Assembly (NCBI RefSeq): GCF_918797505.1
Contig: NC_092795.1
Span: 18,277,131 to 18,341,130, forward strand
Length of the DNA stretch: 64,000 bases
DNA from: Bemisia tabaci
Taxonomy: Eukaryota > Arthropoda > Insecta > Hemiptera > Aleyrodidae
Direction of reading: 5' to 3'
Below are positions 44,515 through 55,670 of the stretch, piece after piece. Position 1 is the stretch's first letter, and each line of letters opens with the position of its first letter. A program made the position numbers and the translations under genes. Under the pieces are notes generated by a model. It made no database searches and was not told the origin of the DNA. It worked only from the letters and a program-made list of their open reading frames with translations.

Positions 44515-44740
44515 AAATTGGCGATAAGAGCTGCGTTTCAAAATACCATAGGAATTCTTATAGCCGACTAAAGAAGGCTACAGAAAATCACATAGCTGGC
44601 TGTAGAATGCGGAGAAAATCATACGGCCGGGCTATACGAAGCGATAACAAATTATGCAGCCGGGCTATAGTTCCTATCGCCGGGCTTTACACCTTATCGC
44701 CTGACTGTTGCTTTTTCGCCATCGATTATAAAAGGCTATA
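44515..44740. repeat. Dispersed GCCGGGCTATA motif cluster
   Basis: Within about 225 bp the related words TATAGCCG, GGCTACAG, CATAGCTGGCTGTAG, GGCCGGGCTATAC, AGCCGGGCTATAG, CGCCGGGCTTTAC and GGCTATAAG recur every 20-40 bases in both orientations. It looks like a decayed array of a short palindromic unit. No gene seen. Confidence 0.6.
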
Positions 44741-45869
44741 AGAAATTGTGTAGAAATTCGTGTGCTTTGGAAATCATGAAGTTTGATACGGAACCACCTT
44801 AATATTTACAAGAGGCACATTATATTTTCCTTTAATACATTTTTTTTTCATCAATTAAAATGAGAATAATCCATACAGGATGTGCAAACATTTCAAAATC
44901 ATGAGTTGAATAACGCTGACTCCGCCAGATTAAATATTAGAGCCTAACACAAAGCGGAGCGGCGACGCACTGGCGCCTACAAACCCAACAGGGATTCTTC
45001 ACGCATTGCGCAACGCGTGAAGTATCCTTGTTAGGTTGTTAGGCGCCAATGCGCGTTTCGCGCTGGCTGCCGCACCGCAGCGTGCCACGGCGCTTGAAAC
45101 AACTATTTCACGCCATGATGTGAAAGGATCGCACGTATACTTTATCCCGTACTCACTATTTACTTAAAATTTTCAACTAACAATAAGCAGTGAATAACTT
45201 AAAAATATGTTTTTTAGTCTTCAATCCGCACCGTAAAAAATTGAGTCCTATTACCCATAACTTAACTACTTCTCTATCTTAAATATTATAGAACTAGTAG
45301 CAAAACGTAAAGCTCCCAGTTCACAATGAATATCTTCCCTGATTGATACGATGCCATCTTAATCAAAAGAGGAGAGGGCGTTGGTTTTTTCTCTAGATTG
45401 ATTACACTTCCAGCGACGTTCGGATCTGTTTGTTTCCTAATAATAGATCCGCGGTAAGCCTATGGGCTGCGAATCGTAAGGTAGGCAGTTATGTTCTTTA
45501 CACAGGACGGATTATCAAAGTTTGTTGATTGAAGACTTTTGCCCGATTCGTAAACTTTGGGCGCTCCATCAACGTGATAACGCGGCGAAAGATATTTGTC
45601 CGCCAATGTTCGAACAAAGTATAGAAAACTCGGCAAACAAGGTGTGTTTGAAGAGCGTATCATCAGTCAACAAACAGGTCTCAGAAGTTAAATTTACGTG
45701 AAAGAAGAATAAAAGATATTGAGAGTGCGACTGTGGAGTGTGACGCACACTTAACCAAAGTCGGGTTTTTTATGATCAGAGATCGCAGTCCAAAAGCAGA
45801 CTGAAATCACAAAGTTCATTTTTGGATGTTTTCCCCGATCTGATTTTAATTTGACTTAAAAATTCCACC
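44741..45869. other. Spacer with a minisatellite-derived hairpin
   Basis: At 44971-45050 TGGCGCCTACAA...TTCTTCACGC and the inverse GCGTGAAGTA...TTAGGCGCCA form an imperfect hairpin. Its sequence matches one unit of the minisatellite inside the CAGGGCCGGATT hAT MITEs. The remainder is AT-rich; the frame at 45460-45663 is unrecognised. Confidence 0.6.
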
Positions 45870-46031
45870 CATTGGCGGATCCAGCAAATCGGTAACATTG
45901 TTTTTATCCAGTCAAACCTATGGAAATGTATCGAATCTTTGAGGGACCAGGTGCTCCGACAAGAATCGATTATTTGACATAGTTTTTAATGGAGGGAATC
46001 CGGTGTTGCCAAATTGCTGGATCCGCCTCTG
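45870..46031. mobile_element. hAT-type CAGTGGCG MITE, divergent subfamily
   Basis: A 162-bp element starting CATTGGCGGATCCAGCAAAT and ending ATTGCTGGATCCGCCTCTG, with family motifs CCTATGGAAATGTATCGA and GAATCGATTATTTGACA inside. Flanking 8-mers do not match, so the target duplication is lost or the ends are eroded. Confidence 0.8.
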
Positions 46032-46349
46032 TTAGGCCACGAGTTGCTGTATTCTCTTCGAGATCCATTTTTCCAAAGGAAAATCCACGAAAATCGATAA
46101 TTTAAGTGATAACCCATGACGTCAGATATTACAGAATTAATCGGTTTTGCATAGTGCTGACAGCTTTGCTCATTTCTTCGTAATTTTTTGTTCAACGTAG
46201 GAACTTTTAGTACGCATTTACAACCTCAAGTGTGCCTACTTTTTCATCGTGCATTTTCTCAAATAACCTTTTTCCCCCCGTTTTTTTCATTTTTAATGAG
46301 GTGACGACAGTGACTTTAAGGCTGATAACCACATTAAAGGTGCCGCGTT

Positions 46350-46555
46350 TCTACAATGGGTCTATTGCACGCACGAGACACAACCGCACGCGTGAATAGG
46401 TTTGCTAGGGGTAAAATGGGATAAAAATCACAATGGTTGCATTAAAAAGGTCTGAAATCCATTTCTCCTTGCACAATCTCTGTGGTTTGCAACACGTGTA
46501 TTCAAATTTCCCGCGTCTAAGGGCAGTTTTCTAGTCACTGGAAACGAGCAAATGA
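46350..46555. mobile_element. Diverged single arm of the AATGGGCC element
   Basis: About 205 bp align with the left arm of the element at 8860-9488: ACAATGGGTCTATTGCACGC, AATAGGTTTGCTAGGGGTAAA, GGTTGCATTAAAAAGGTCTG and CCCGCGTCTAAGGGCAG. The opposite arm is missing and the copy ends beside the 162-bp hairpin. Confidence 0.78.
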
Positions 46556-46562
46556 CAACTTG

Positions 46563-46724
46563 AAGGCCTAAATACACACAGCGATTAATCGCCGCGATTG
46601 AAAGACGGAAGCCAATGGAGAGCCTTGATTTCGATCCATTGACGTCGATATATCGAAATCAAGGCTCTCCATTGGCTTTCGTCTTTCAATCGCGGCGATT
46701 AATTGCCGTGTGTATCTAGGCCTT
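46563..46724. mobile_element. Near-perfect 162-bp hairpin MITE
   Basis: The arms of about 74 bp match almost exactly: AAGGCCTAAATACACACAGC, GCCGCGATTGAAAGAC and CCAATGGAGAGCCTTGATTT, with complements from 46654 onward ending GTGTGTATCTAGGCCTT. The loop is about 14 bases (CCATTGACGTCGAT). The low arm divergence suggests recent activity or gene conversion. GGCC ends are reminiscent of PIF/Harbinger-type MITEs, but no TTA/TAA duplication is clear. Confidence 0.88.
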
Positions 46725-49152
46725 AAGGCTGCCTTGGTGGTTGCCGGTAAATGACGATTCGTTATAATTTTTGGTATAAATAATATTTTTGGTATAATTT
46801 TTGGCAAAGGTATAATTTTTGCGATATATAATCTTTAGCTTAACCTATTTTTGATATCAACAATCATACTTTATATTCAAACATAAAAATTCGGTGGGAG
46901 AGTTGGCTTAAGGTTACGTGACTTAGTCCATAAAACAGCTGCACTTCAATGTTTTTAAACGAAGGGAAAAGCGAAAAGAGACCATGCCCCCTCGCATCAG
47001 ACTTCGCATCATAATAAGCATTTTCATCTCCCAACGACCTCTATTATACACCAGTCTCCAGGTAAAAGATCAACACTTTCCCCTCCTCAGCGCCGCCATG
47101 GCGAAACGGACCCTTAATGAACGTTTCCTTGATTTTCATTACATTCCTGTCTACGAAGTTCCTTGCATCTACCGACGCAAAACTTCGCTAGAGAGTAAAA
47201 AATAGGGCAAAATTGATTATCGAGGCTTTTCATTGATTTAAATTGATTCTTTTCTGAAAGTCCGGAAAATTCCAAGGAGAATCATTCGCTGCCCTATATT
47301 TATCTGGCCAGTCCCATAGATTAGATACTCTTGAATGAAAGCCATATGAATGACCTAGTAGGTATCGTGCCATCTAAGAAGGGGAAAAATTCGCAGCAAA
47401 TTGTGCACAACGGTGAAAGTTAAATGTCGCTCCCGAAAACTGTCCATTCTTGAACATTTCGTTTCATTATTGCTCAAAGAAATGTTAGGGTCATAAGCCA
47501 TTCTTATTTACTGTCTCATTTTTTTCTGCCTTGTTTTACATGTTATTTAACGTTGAAAAGATACGCTCAAATTTCAATTGTTTTAGAAAAAGCCATACTT
47601 TGAGGCTTAGAACGTTTATATTGCATTAAAGGACCGAAAAGTTTCACATTTTTGTTCATTGGTTGCTTCTTAAAAACTGAGCATCATGCGCCAAAACCAG
47701 TTCCTCTCACCAAACATTTCTGGCTGAATTCAATTTTTTTTTTCTGGTTTATTTCTTTCAGAGTTGGGCACTTTTCGAAACAAGTGATTCAATTTGACAC
47801 CAGCTCATTATATTTCTCAAGTAGATTGAAAGGCTTAAAATTATGCTTATGTACTGTAAACAATCTGGAAGATCATAACATATTACTAACGTCTTTTTTT
47901 GGTTTTTGATACTCTTCACAATCGCACAAGTGTTTTATAATACGGATACTATAGAATAAGAAGATAAGATATAGCAACCATTGGGTGGAACAGAAACCAT
48001 TGGCCCTTTTTTCACCTCTTTTCTCTGTAAAAAAGAGGCCGTATCTTTTCAGAGAATTTGATGCAGTTCTGAATTGAGGTTTTGCTCGTGAGTCTACCTG
48101 GGCTGCCAATAAATCACGCAGCGCGAGGCGCGGCGCACTGTGATGTTTTGCCTCGAAAAAAATGAGCAAATTCATAGCCAGACACAAAAAATTTCTCGGA
48201 AAATATGTTTTTATAAAATTTCTCATGGGAGATTCCACGAGATTTTCCGAGAATTCCCGGCATTGCGCACGTAATGAAAAGTCATACTTTAAAACTTTCT
48301 ACACGTAAATTACAGACGGCACGGCCTGTTAAGTGAACGTGGAGTTGATAATTTTCGAGATCACAATAAGATGTTGAAAAAGCTCGTTTTTTCTCTTCTT
48401 TTGGATCCGTCCGAGAATGACGTCAAATCTTTTTCCCCGAGTTTTTTGACGTCCCTCCGCCCTTCCCTCCCAGCATGACAGGACGTCCTTTCTCTTTCTC
48501 CCCAACCCTTCTATATGGGGGTTTGTCGTGCAAACCTAGACCCCTTCCCGCTTAAATGCTTTCTGTCATTTACAGACCATATCCTTTTCAAATTTGTATG
48601 CACTTGTTAAGTTTTGCACAATTTTGACAGAAATATATCAATGAGCATCATTGATCATTATGAACGTAAACCTAGATAAAAACAGGTCTTAATCAATAAA
48701 ATTTCAGTCATCAATTCCAATTTCTAAAATATTAAAAACAATATACTCAAAAATACCTCGCCAAAAATTTAAATTTGATATCCCTAAAATCTCTAACAAT
48801 TAAAATTTGTCTCCAAAATTATTATAAATGTTAAAAACAATTTACTTAACTGTTGCCAAGTATTGTCTCGCTCTAGATTAGTAACAATCCTACAACTTTA
48901 GATTCTAATCGAGGAAAGGATAATTCACATTTTGCTCATGCATTTGACAGCATGATTGATTTTATGATGTATCTTCGATTTACCTTGGTCATTAGAATAC
49001 CTATATAGCGAGAGTATAGGCAGATGTGAAACTCCGAAAATTCATCAGGCCTTCACCGCACTGAAAAAAAAACCGCTTTCCAGCCACAGTGGAAACGAGA
49101 GGTAGATTTCGACTAATCGTTTCTGTGAAAACAATTGCGCCTAATGAGCCTG
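46725..49152. other. AT-rich spacer, no gene recognised
   Basis: A weak inverted CACTG-A(9) end lies at about 49065 just before the satellite. The frame at 47873-48238 (minus) is unrecognised and spans mixed low-complexity DNA. No other structure supported. Confidence 0.4.
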
Positions 49153-49898
49153 ACAGGTCGGAAAATCGTCCCCCTCGAACTTGAGATTTTTCTGATAAGG
49201 GGTGGTCTTAGAGGGTAGGTGAAGATAGGTTGTTTTGAAGGCCACGATGAGACGAGTTTTTTGACGTATCACCGACTAAGATCGGACGAGTTTGAAAAAT
49301 CATCCCCCTTTGGACTTGAGATTTTCCGGATAAGGGGTGGTTTTAGAGGGTAGGTGAATATAGGTTGTTTTGAAGGCCACGACGAGACGAGTTTTTTGAC
49401 GTATCACCGACTAAGATCGGACGAGTTTGAAAAATCATCCCCCTTTGGACTTGAGATTTTCCGGATAAGGGGTGGTTTTAGAGGGTAGGTGAATATAGGT
49501 TGTTTTGAAGGCCACGACGAGACGAGTTTTTTGACGTATCACCGACTAAGATCGGACGAGTTTGAAAATCATCCGGACGTGAAAAATCATCCCCCATTAG
49601 ATTTGAGATTTTCCGGATAAGGGGTGGTTTTAGAGGGTAGGTGAATATAGGTTGTTTTGAAGGCCACGACGAGACGAGTTTTTTGACGTATCACCGACCA
49701 AGATCGGACGAGTTTGAAAAATCATCCCCCTTTGGACTTGAGATTTTCCGGATAAGGGGTGGTTTTAGAGGGTAGGTGAATATAGGTTGTTTTGAAGGCC
49801 ACGACGAGACGAGTTTTTGACGTATCACCGACTAAGATCGGACGAGTTTGAAAAATCATCCCCTTTTGGACTTGAGATTTTCCGGATAAGGGGTGGAT
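49153..49898. repeat. 135-bp satellite array, about 5.5 units
   Basis: The marker AAGGGGTGG recurs at 49197, 49332, 49467, 49619, 49754 and 49888, so the period is 135 bp (134-135) apart from one 152-bp unit that contains a 17-base partial repeat of TTTGAAAATCATCC. Units share GTAGGTGAATATAGGTTGTT, GAAGGCCACGACGAGACGAG and GACGTATCACCGACTAAGAT with very few differences; the first unit is the most diverged. Confidence 0.95.
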
Positions 49899-50022
49899 CG
49901 ATTTTCACGAAAAAGGAAACTTGATCTAGACCTCATAGCAGTGAAGAACCATGCTTAGTTTCGTTTTGATCGTATGGATAGTTCCGGAAAAAAACGGTCG
50001 CAAAGGTTCGTTAGATCCCAGT

Positions 50023-50052
50023 TATATATATATAAATATATATATATATATC
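50023..50052. repeat. (TA)n microsatellite
   Basis: About 30 bases of alternating TA with one AAA interruption, located between the satellite array and the palindromic element at 50173. Confidence 0.9.
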
Positions 50053-50172
50053 GTACTTTTTTTATGACCTACATTTTTCAACTCAGGGCTTCAGGATCGA
50101 TGCTCTTTGAGCGAAAATTCCCGAAAATTACGATGTCGTACCGTCTGCAATAGGTAGATATTTCTTCGAAAT

Positions 50173-50379
50173 CTACCTAAAATGGTATGCTGTTTTAGCA
50201 CCTAGGATGTCAAAAATGTGTCTGGTGATCCTAAGATGCTGCCTTGATTGCCCACGCAGTTGAATTTGCATTTATAGGGTGTGAAGTTAACTACGGGGGC
50301 AGCAAAGGTAGCATCTTGAGATCACCAGACACATTTTTGACATCCTAGGTGCTAAAACAGCATATCATTTTTTTCAGTG
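50173..50379. mobile_element. CACTG-type palindromic element, copy 4
   Basis: The arms of about 65 bp, ATGCTGTTTTAGCACCTAGG, ATGTCAAAAATGTGTCTGG and TGATC, have an exact inverse at 50309-50365. The right end runs into ATTTTTTTCAGTG as in the other CACTG-A(n) elements, while the left terminus (CTACCTAAAATGG) has decayed. Non-coding. Confidence 0.85.
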
Positions 50380-51412
50380 CGATGCCTTCGCGAATAAAGT
50401 TAGGGCCCAGAAATGCAATCAACCTATGAAGTTCATTCATCCAGAGCGATTTACTAATACAACTGTTAGGAACCGTCGTATATAAAGCACGTATCTGACT
50501 TATTTTTTGCATAAAGTTACTAATTGTTTGCGGAAGAACGCTCATTTATGTACATTCTTGGCCATCTTGGTTAAAATTGGAATCTGCAGTCATTGCAGAC
50601 TGGCGGTGAAATTTTGTGTGTCAGAAGTTGGAGGAAGAATGGCTGCACCTTTAGGCTCTAAGCCCTCCATGAAGTGATCTGTCCATACTCTCGCTATGTA
50701 GATACTCTAATAGTCATCACATATTTTGGTCAGTTTTTTTCCCTTTTCTTTTGTAAAAATAGGTACCCAGTTGTCAGCTACTTAAACTTTAGACATTCCA
50801 TTTCCAGGAGTGTGCGATTTCTGTTCGCAAAAAATGGCGTCCTATTGTGCGACGCCGGTTCAAACAATGTGAATGATTCTCCAAACGCGGAACATGTTTT
50901 AACAACAAATTGACGGAAAACACAAAAACACCTACGGATGACACACTTCGGCCAAATTACATAATGCGCGCAGAACGCGCACCGCTGCATTGCTGCGGGC
51001 GCGCTTCCTCCACCAATAAAAAACGCGTTCGTTGTATTTTTGATACATTTTGGCAACCCTTCATGCTACTTGAAGCTGACTGATTTAGTTTAGGGCCGTT
51101 TTAATCACCGGCTGATACATTTAAGGTCTGGTCAAAATTTATCCGGTAAGAACTTGCAAAGTTTTAATTGGAGATCAAAGTTTTTCACCTGGAATGTTTA
51201 ATTGTTGATTAAAAACTGTCATTCGGCCCGTAAAATTTACTGTTTTATCTCCAGAAGTGGCATTTTAAATTTTGTCTCGTCAAGACGTGATACAACCAGG
51301 CCGTAGTCCAATACATCCAACACGGCCTTTCCATTGCATAAGTCTGAACTTTTAAGGCAATTTCTCATCCGAGGAGCCGACATTTTGGGACGATTATAGA
51401 GACCGCGTTTTT
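50380..51412. other. Spacer, no gene recognised
   Basis: Mixed AT-rich DNA; frames at 50674-50913 and 50778-51056 overlap on opposite strands and have no recognisable domain. Confidence 0.4.
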
Positions 51413-51840
51413 CAAAAATGCCCAAATTTTCGTTCTCAAACTGTCGGCCGCTGCCAAAGGGTCAAATTTTGAATTTATTGATGTTATTTGCACTGAATGA
51501 TTAAAAATTAACCCTGCTGAGCTGCGATATCCATCAAGATCTATCGATATCCAAATTCCCAATTTTTCGTTCTCAATCTGCCGGCTGCTGCCAAAGGGTC
51601 GAATTTTGAATTTATGGATGTCATTTGCACTGAATGATTCAAAATTAACCCTGCTGAGCTGCGATATCCATCGAGATCTATCGATATCCAAATTCCCAAT
51701 TTTTCGTTCTCAAACTGTCGGCTGCTGCCAAAGGGTCAAATTTTGAATAAAAGGATGTCATTTGCACTGAATGATTCAAAATTAACCCTGCTGAGCTGCG
51801 ATATCCATCGAGATCCATCGATATCCATCTGCTTTAACCA
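51413..51840. repeat. 137-bp tandem repeat, three units
   Basis: CGTTCTCAA(A/T)CTG recurs at 51431, 51568 and 51705, an exact 137-bp period. Units share GCTGCCAAAGGGTC, CATTTGCACTGAATGATT, AACCCTGCTGAGCTGCGATA and TCGATATCCA. The minus-strand frame 51365-51691 is carried through the repeats and is not regarded as a gene. The last unit runs into a short palindrome TTTAACCAT/ATGGTTAAA at 51834-51857. Confidence 0.93.
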
Positions 51841-51857
51841 TCGAGATATGGTTAAAG

Positions 51858-52234
51858 TGCGAAACCGCGTATCTCCATTGCGATGTTTCAAATTTACAAT
51901 CCTATTTTATTTTTTCGAACAGAAAGAACCCAAATTTATAGCGTGAAAACACTGAATTTTCTGCCAAAAGAGAAGAAAACTCAGGGCAATTTTCAAGAAA
52001 TTGTGTTGACCAGTTTCGCGTGGAAAAAATAAAGAAAGAAAAAACAAGTGCTCGAACGAGCTTTTTCCCTCTGTATTGAGATTTTCGGCTTTATGCTGAA
52101 TTTTTAACGCGCGTTGGCAAAAAACTCCAACATACAAAAAATAAAGCTTGACATGAAGTCTGCAACGACGTCATAATCGGAGATACGTGGTCCCGCACTT
52201 TAGCCATCGATCTCCCCCCCCCCCCCCCCCCAAC
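51858..52234. other. Spacer ending in a poly-C run
   Basis: No gene recognised. A run of about 18 C occupies 52213-52231 immediately beside the MITE at 52235. Confidence 0.45.
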
Positions 52235-52486
52235 CGTCGTTTCCCGAACGGAGGAACGTAACTCTATTCCAAGGTTCCAAAGTTGACGCAGATAAATCAT
52301 TTTTTCACAGGAACGTACCTGTGAAATTGTTGTTAAAAACGTTTCTGATTTTTACACAAAAGCAAAAATAAATCGATGAAATCTATGGTCGGAAATTCCC
52401 AAGATTTTCCCAGTAAAAATGCAATTTCCCAGAGGAGATTTGGCAACTTTAAAATGCAGCAACGTTCTTTCATGAGTGGAACGACG
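52235..52486. mobile_element. CGTCGTTTCC MITE, copy 4
   Basis: A 252-bp element with ends CGTCGTTTCCCGAACGGAGG and the complement of CGTCGTTCCACTCATGAAAG. The inner arms AACTCTATTCCAAGGTTCC and AACTTTAAAATGCAGC are inverted partners. The flanking 4-mers differ (CAAC, AATC), possibly because the left flank is a C-run. Confidence 0.87.
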
Positions 52487-53037
52487 AATCTTAAGGCATA
52501 CTTTGCCTAGCTCCATTATAAACCCATTAAAGATGCTTAATTTCATACTTACCCACAGTTATGTAAAAAAATAAAATAAAATAAATAAATAAATGAAAAT
52601 AAAAAGAATCGCATTTCCATTTTGTTTCAGAGCCAGTGAAGCTCCAACACCCACTTGGCTTTCATCACTCTCACCTCTGAGTCGGTCTCACGAGAGACAC
52701 AAAAGGTCGTGACAACGAAGGAGCAGAAATTAAAAGTGAAGTCTTCGAGTCACATGAGCGGAGAGAACAAATGATGTCAGCACCTCGAAAGGAAGAGGGC
52801 GCGGAATGAGGAAGGATCGCCATCGATTCAAATTTTGAACCCTTGGTGACGAAAAAGCGTAACACCATGTCCACCCGAATCGCAGGAAGAACGGAGCTGT
52901 ATAATCCACACGGTTTATTTGAAAGTTCGGTTACGCTCTTTTGTGAGCGAAGCGACGAATATTGGCCGGTCACAAGCTCGGGCCCAGGCGCAACCGATGC
53001 GATTAATAACGAAGATAACTTATGACAACGTGCTGTA
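52487..53037. other. Spacer with AAAT repeat, no gene recognised
   Basis: An (AAATA)n/(AAAT)n stretch lies at about 52566-52600. Opposed frames at 52671-52973 and 52843-53025 show no domain. Confidence 0.4.
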
Positions 53038-53188
53038 CAACCATACTAAGGAAAAACATCGTGTAAGCTTTCCGACGCCTGACAGATTTCTTTGAAGAAA
53101 ATACAAATTTTCAGTAGAACGTGTGAATATTTAGCGTTCAGCTGATAGGAAGTGCTTTTCTATTTCTGTTTTCAATCTGCCTCGACAG

Positions 53189-53388
53189 TTGAGGGGATTG
53201 ACGAACACAGCGCATAAGTGCAGTTTTTGCATAAATTGAGGTATTCATGATTTCAAGTAAAACTAGTTTCAATGCTTATTCTGAGAAAAATTCGCTCCCA
53301 AATTCCACTTTTTAAGCATCAAAAATTCACTTTGAACTTTCTTTCCACCATAAGGATCTATGTAATTTCGAAACTTTAAGCAAGAAAT
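53189..53388. mobile_element. TTGAGGGGCTTGG MITE, right end lost
   Basis: Starts TTGAGGGGATTGACGAACAC with GCGCATAAGTGCAGTTTTTG. The interior matches the 41615 copy through CTTTTTAAGCATC and GGATCTATGTAATTTCGAAA, then passes without its right terminus into CGTCGTTTCC-family sequence. Confidence 0.8.
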
Positions 53389-53572
53389 TTCTCGCAAAAA
53401 TGTACCTGTGCAATTTTTATCCAAATTGTCTGATTTTTTCATGAGATCTGAGGCAAAATCAGTGACATTTTCAGTCAGAAATGACCAAGATTATCCTGAT
53501 TACTTTACGATTTGCGAGAGAAAATTTGGCAACATTGAAATGGAGTTACGCTCTTTCGTGAGGGAAACGACT
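53389..53572. mobile_element. CGTCGTTTCC MITE, right part only
   Basis: ATGTACCTGTGCAATTTTTA, GATTTTTTCATGAGATCTGA and AAATTTGGCAACATTGAAAT correspond in order to the copy at 21305, and it ends GAGGGAAACGACT. The left terminus is missing, replaced by the fragment at 53189-53388. Confidence 0.8.
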
Positions 53573-53610
53573 AAATCTGATGTGCTTGTTTAAAAATTTG
53601 GAGGGATATT

Positions 53611-53863
53611 CTGCCATGCTAAGGAAAAACGCCGTATGAACCTTCAGGCGTTGCCAAATTTTCTTCGATAAAACACGAATTCCCTGGTAAACGTATGAAT
53701 ATTTTTCTTCCAAATTTTTAGATAACTTTATTTGCAATTACACCTACGGTTCCTGAAAATTTCAAGAAAACATATTCATAACTTTTCTCATAAATAAACA
53801 TTTTATCAGAGGAAATTTGGCAACTCTCGAATGTTCATACGGCGTTCTTCCTTAGCACGGCAG
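53611..53863. mobile_element. CTGCC...CTAAGG MITE inserted in a relative
   Basis: An intact 253-bp copy starting CTGCCATGCTAAGGAAAAAC and ending in its complement, flanked by the exact 4-bp duplication TATT (53607-53610, 53864-53867). The flanking bases on both sides align with the interior of the same family (AAAAATTTGG... and ...CTCAAGAAC then GTTTGGCAACG), so the target was an older copy. Confidence 0.92.
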
Positions 53864-53958
53864 TATTGTTTATAATTTTTCTCAAGAACAAACCACCAAG
53901 AGAACGTTTGGCAACGTATGAATGTTCATACGATGTTTTTCCTTTGTGTGGCGGTATA

Positions 53959-55670
53959 TCAGGGACCGGCATCGAAACTGTGTGAAATAATGAAGTGAAA
54001 GTATAAAGTTTTTCTCCGCCGGTCGCTCCGAATATTGAAATGACATCGAGTGCGCTCCCGATTCATGTGTTTTGATTCAAATCATCGCCGATGCGATGAG
54101 CGGGTAGCGACGTCCATTCCGGACAAGTGTGTTATCTGATGGGTCTTGAGCTCCGTAAGGTCGCTTACATTCCAGAGCTCATCAGATGAGTGACATGTTT
54201 CGTTTTTATATCGACCGATTCAATTGAAAAGCACACGCTTTCGTGGACTGCGCGCTCAGCTCCCAGGTGCAAGCGTATGCTTTGCACGCATGATCACTGG
54301 TAGGGCCGTCGTGAGGGAAAAATGAAACAGTAAAGCTAACCTCTTTCAATCTTCCTTAAGGGTTGATGGTACTACGGGGGGAACGTAAAGCGTTTTGGAA
54401 AAGGGCTGCTGATGGACCCTCTATGAATTATCATACTTGATGTTTGGTTCATTTCAGTTTGTAACTTAAGTTCTTTATTTTTGAACCTTTATAAACTCTT
54501 ACAAAACGTTGATATTCTTGTTATACAGGACACCCTTTATTGATTAAAGCTGAACTATTAAACTGACTATTTTACGAGGATGATATAGAATTCTACACTT
54601 TGATGAAGCATCGATTAGGCTTGATGTCCAGTTTGTGACTTTAGCCGGAACTGGATAAAAAATCTCATCAAGTTTGATACTTTTTGACGAGTATCTCGTC
54701 AAGTTTAGCACTTTGATAACATGGGACCGATAGGTTAGAAGGAAATATACAAGTTCGGTGAAGGTAGATAAAAAATCGATGAAATGATGAGCGTAATGAA
54801 AACATAGTCAAGGGTTTAAATTACTTCATAAATATATGTTATTTGAGAAATGTGGATACAATTTGACGAATCATGGTTAGCTAAAATAAAACTTATGGAA
54901 AATTCAGTCGGAGACTGTACACATCAGTAAAAATGACGGCAGTTTTGGAAGGTCACATCCAGCATAAACTACTTGTATTTATTCAGATCCAATTCCATAC
55001 TACTCGTATGTACTCGAACCGAAAGCTTTATCATACGTAACCAAAAGTACAACTTTTCAAACTGCATTCGTGTGCACCTCAATTACTCTTATTCAAATGC
55101 AATCCAGCATTCTGAGAATGTATCAATGAGAGGAAAAAGGTGAATGAATAGACACCTATAACTGTGTCATTCTGGGGACTTGAGTTCAGACGTGTTTTTC
55201 CTCCTCAATTTTTTTTACGATTACCATAAATTAAAAAAAGCAACGGGTTGGTTGAACGGACCAAGCGGTCAACTTTCATTTTCGCGACAAGACAGAGAGA
55301 GACAGAGGCTGCTAGACAAATATTCCAGTGTTTCGTCTGAAGTAGGGGGACTCGAGAACCGTATAAGTGCTAAAGATATTTGATCACGAATTCTTTGTTC
55401 TTGTATTCGGTTATGTCACAATCGGGCAGGGATGCATATTCAATCAGCGATTATTCATTTACAGTTGCACAAATTGGGCCGCCTGGAATAAATTAATGCA
55501 CGTGCTACAAGGCATATCCTTAGAGTTCACGTACAGTTATGCAACGGTAAGTCCAGAACAGTTTCATTCCGTTCCCGCTAAAATCAAGTGTTGATCTTAA
55601 CGCGATAAAAAATTCACAAAGTTTCCTTGTTTTTAGAACCAAGGATCGGTCGAAAAGTAGAAATTAGAAG
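53959..55670. other. Spacer, no gene recognised
   Basis: Mixed AT-rich DNA. The frame at 55180-55383 was read and has no recognisable domain. No repeat family supported. Confidence 0.4.

Larger units (their letters stand above)
53038..53954. mobile_element. CTGCC...CTAAGG MITE interrupted by other MITEs, including its own kind
   Basis: The outer left end CAACCATACTAAGGAAAAAC and outer right end (complement of CCGCCACACAAAGGAAAAAC) share the variant ACATCGT in place of ACGCCGT, so they belong together. TGTA (53034-53037) and TATA (53955-53958) are a 4-bp duplication with one change. The split host is 53038 to about 53190, about 53575-53606 and 53868-53954; these add to about one family length. 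Confidence 0.78.

Noticed and set aside
49065..50379. One large CACTG-A(n) element spanning the satellite array
   Set aside because: The two ends could pair, but the right end is better explained by the self-contained palindrome at 50173-50379.
51365..51691. 108-codon minus-strand frame
   Set aside because: It consists largely of the 137-bp tandem repeat and changes frame between units.
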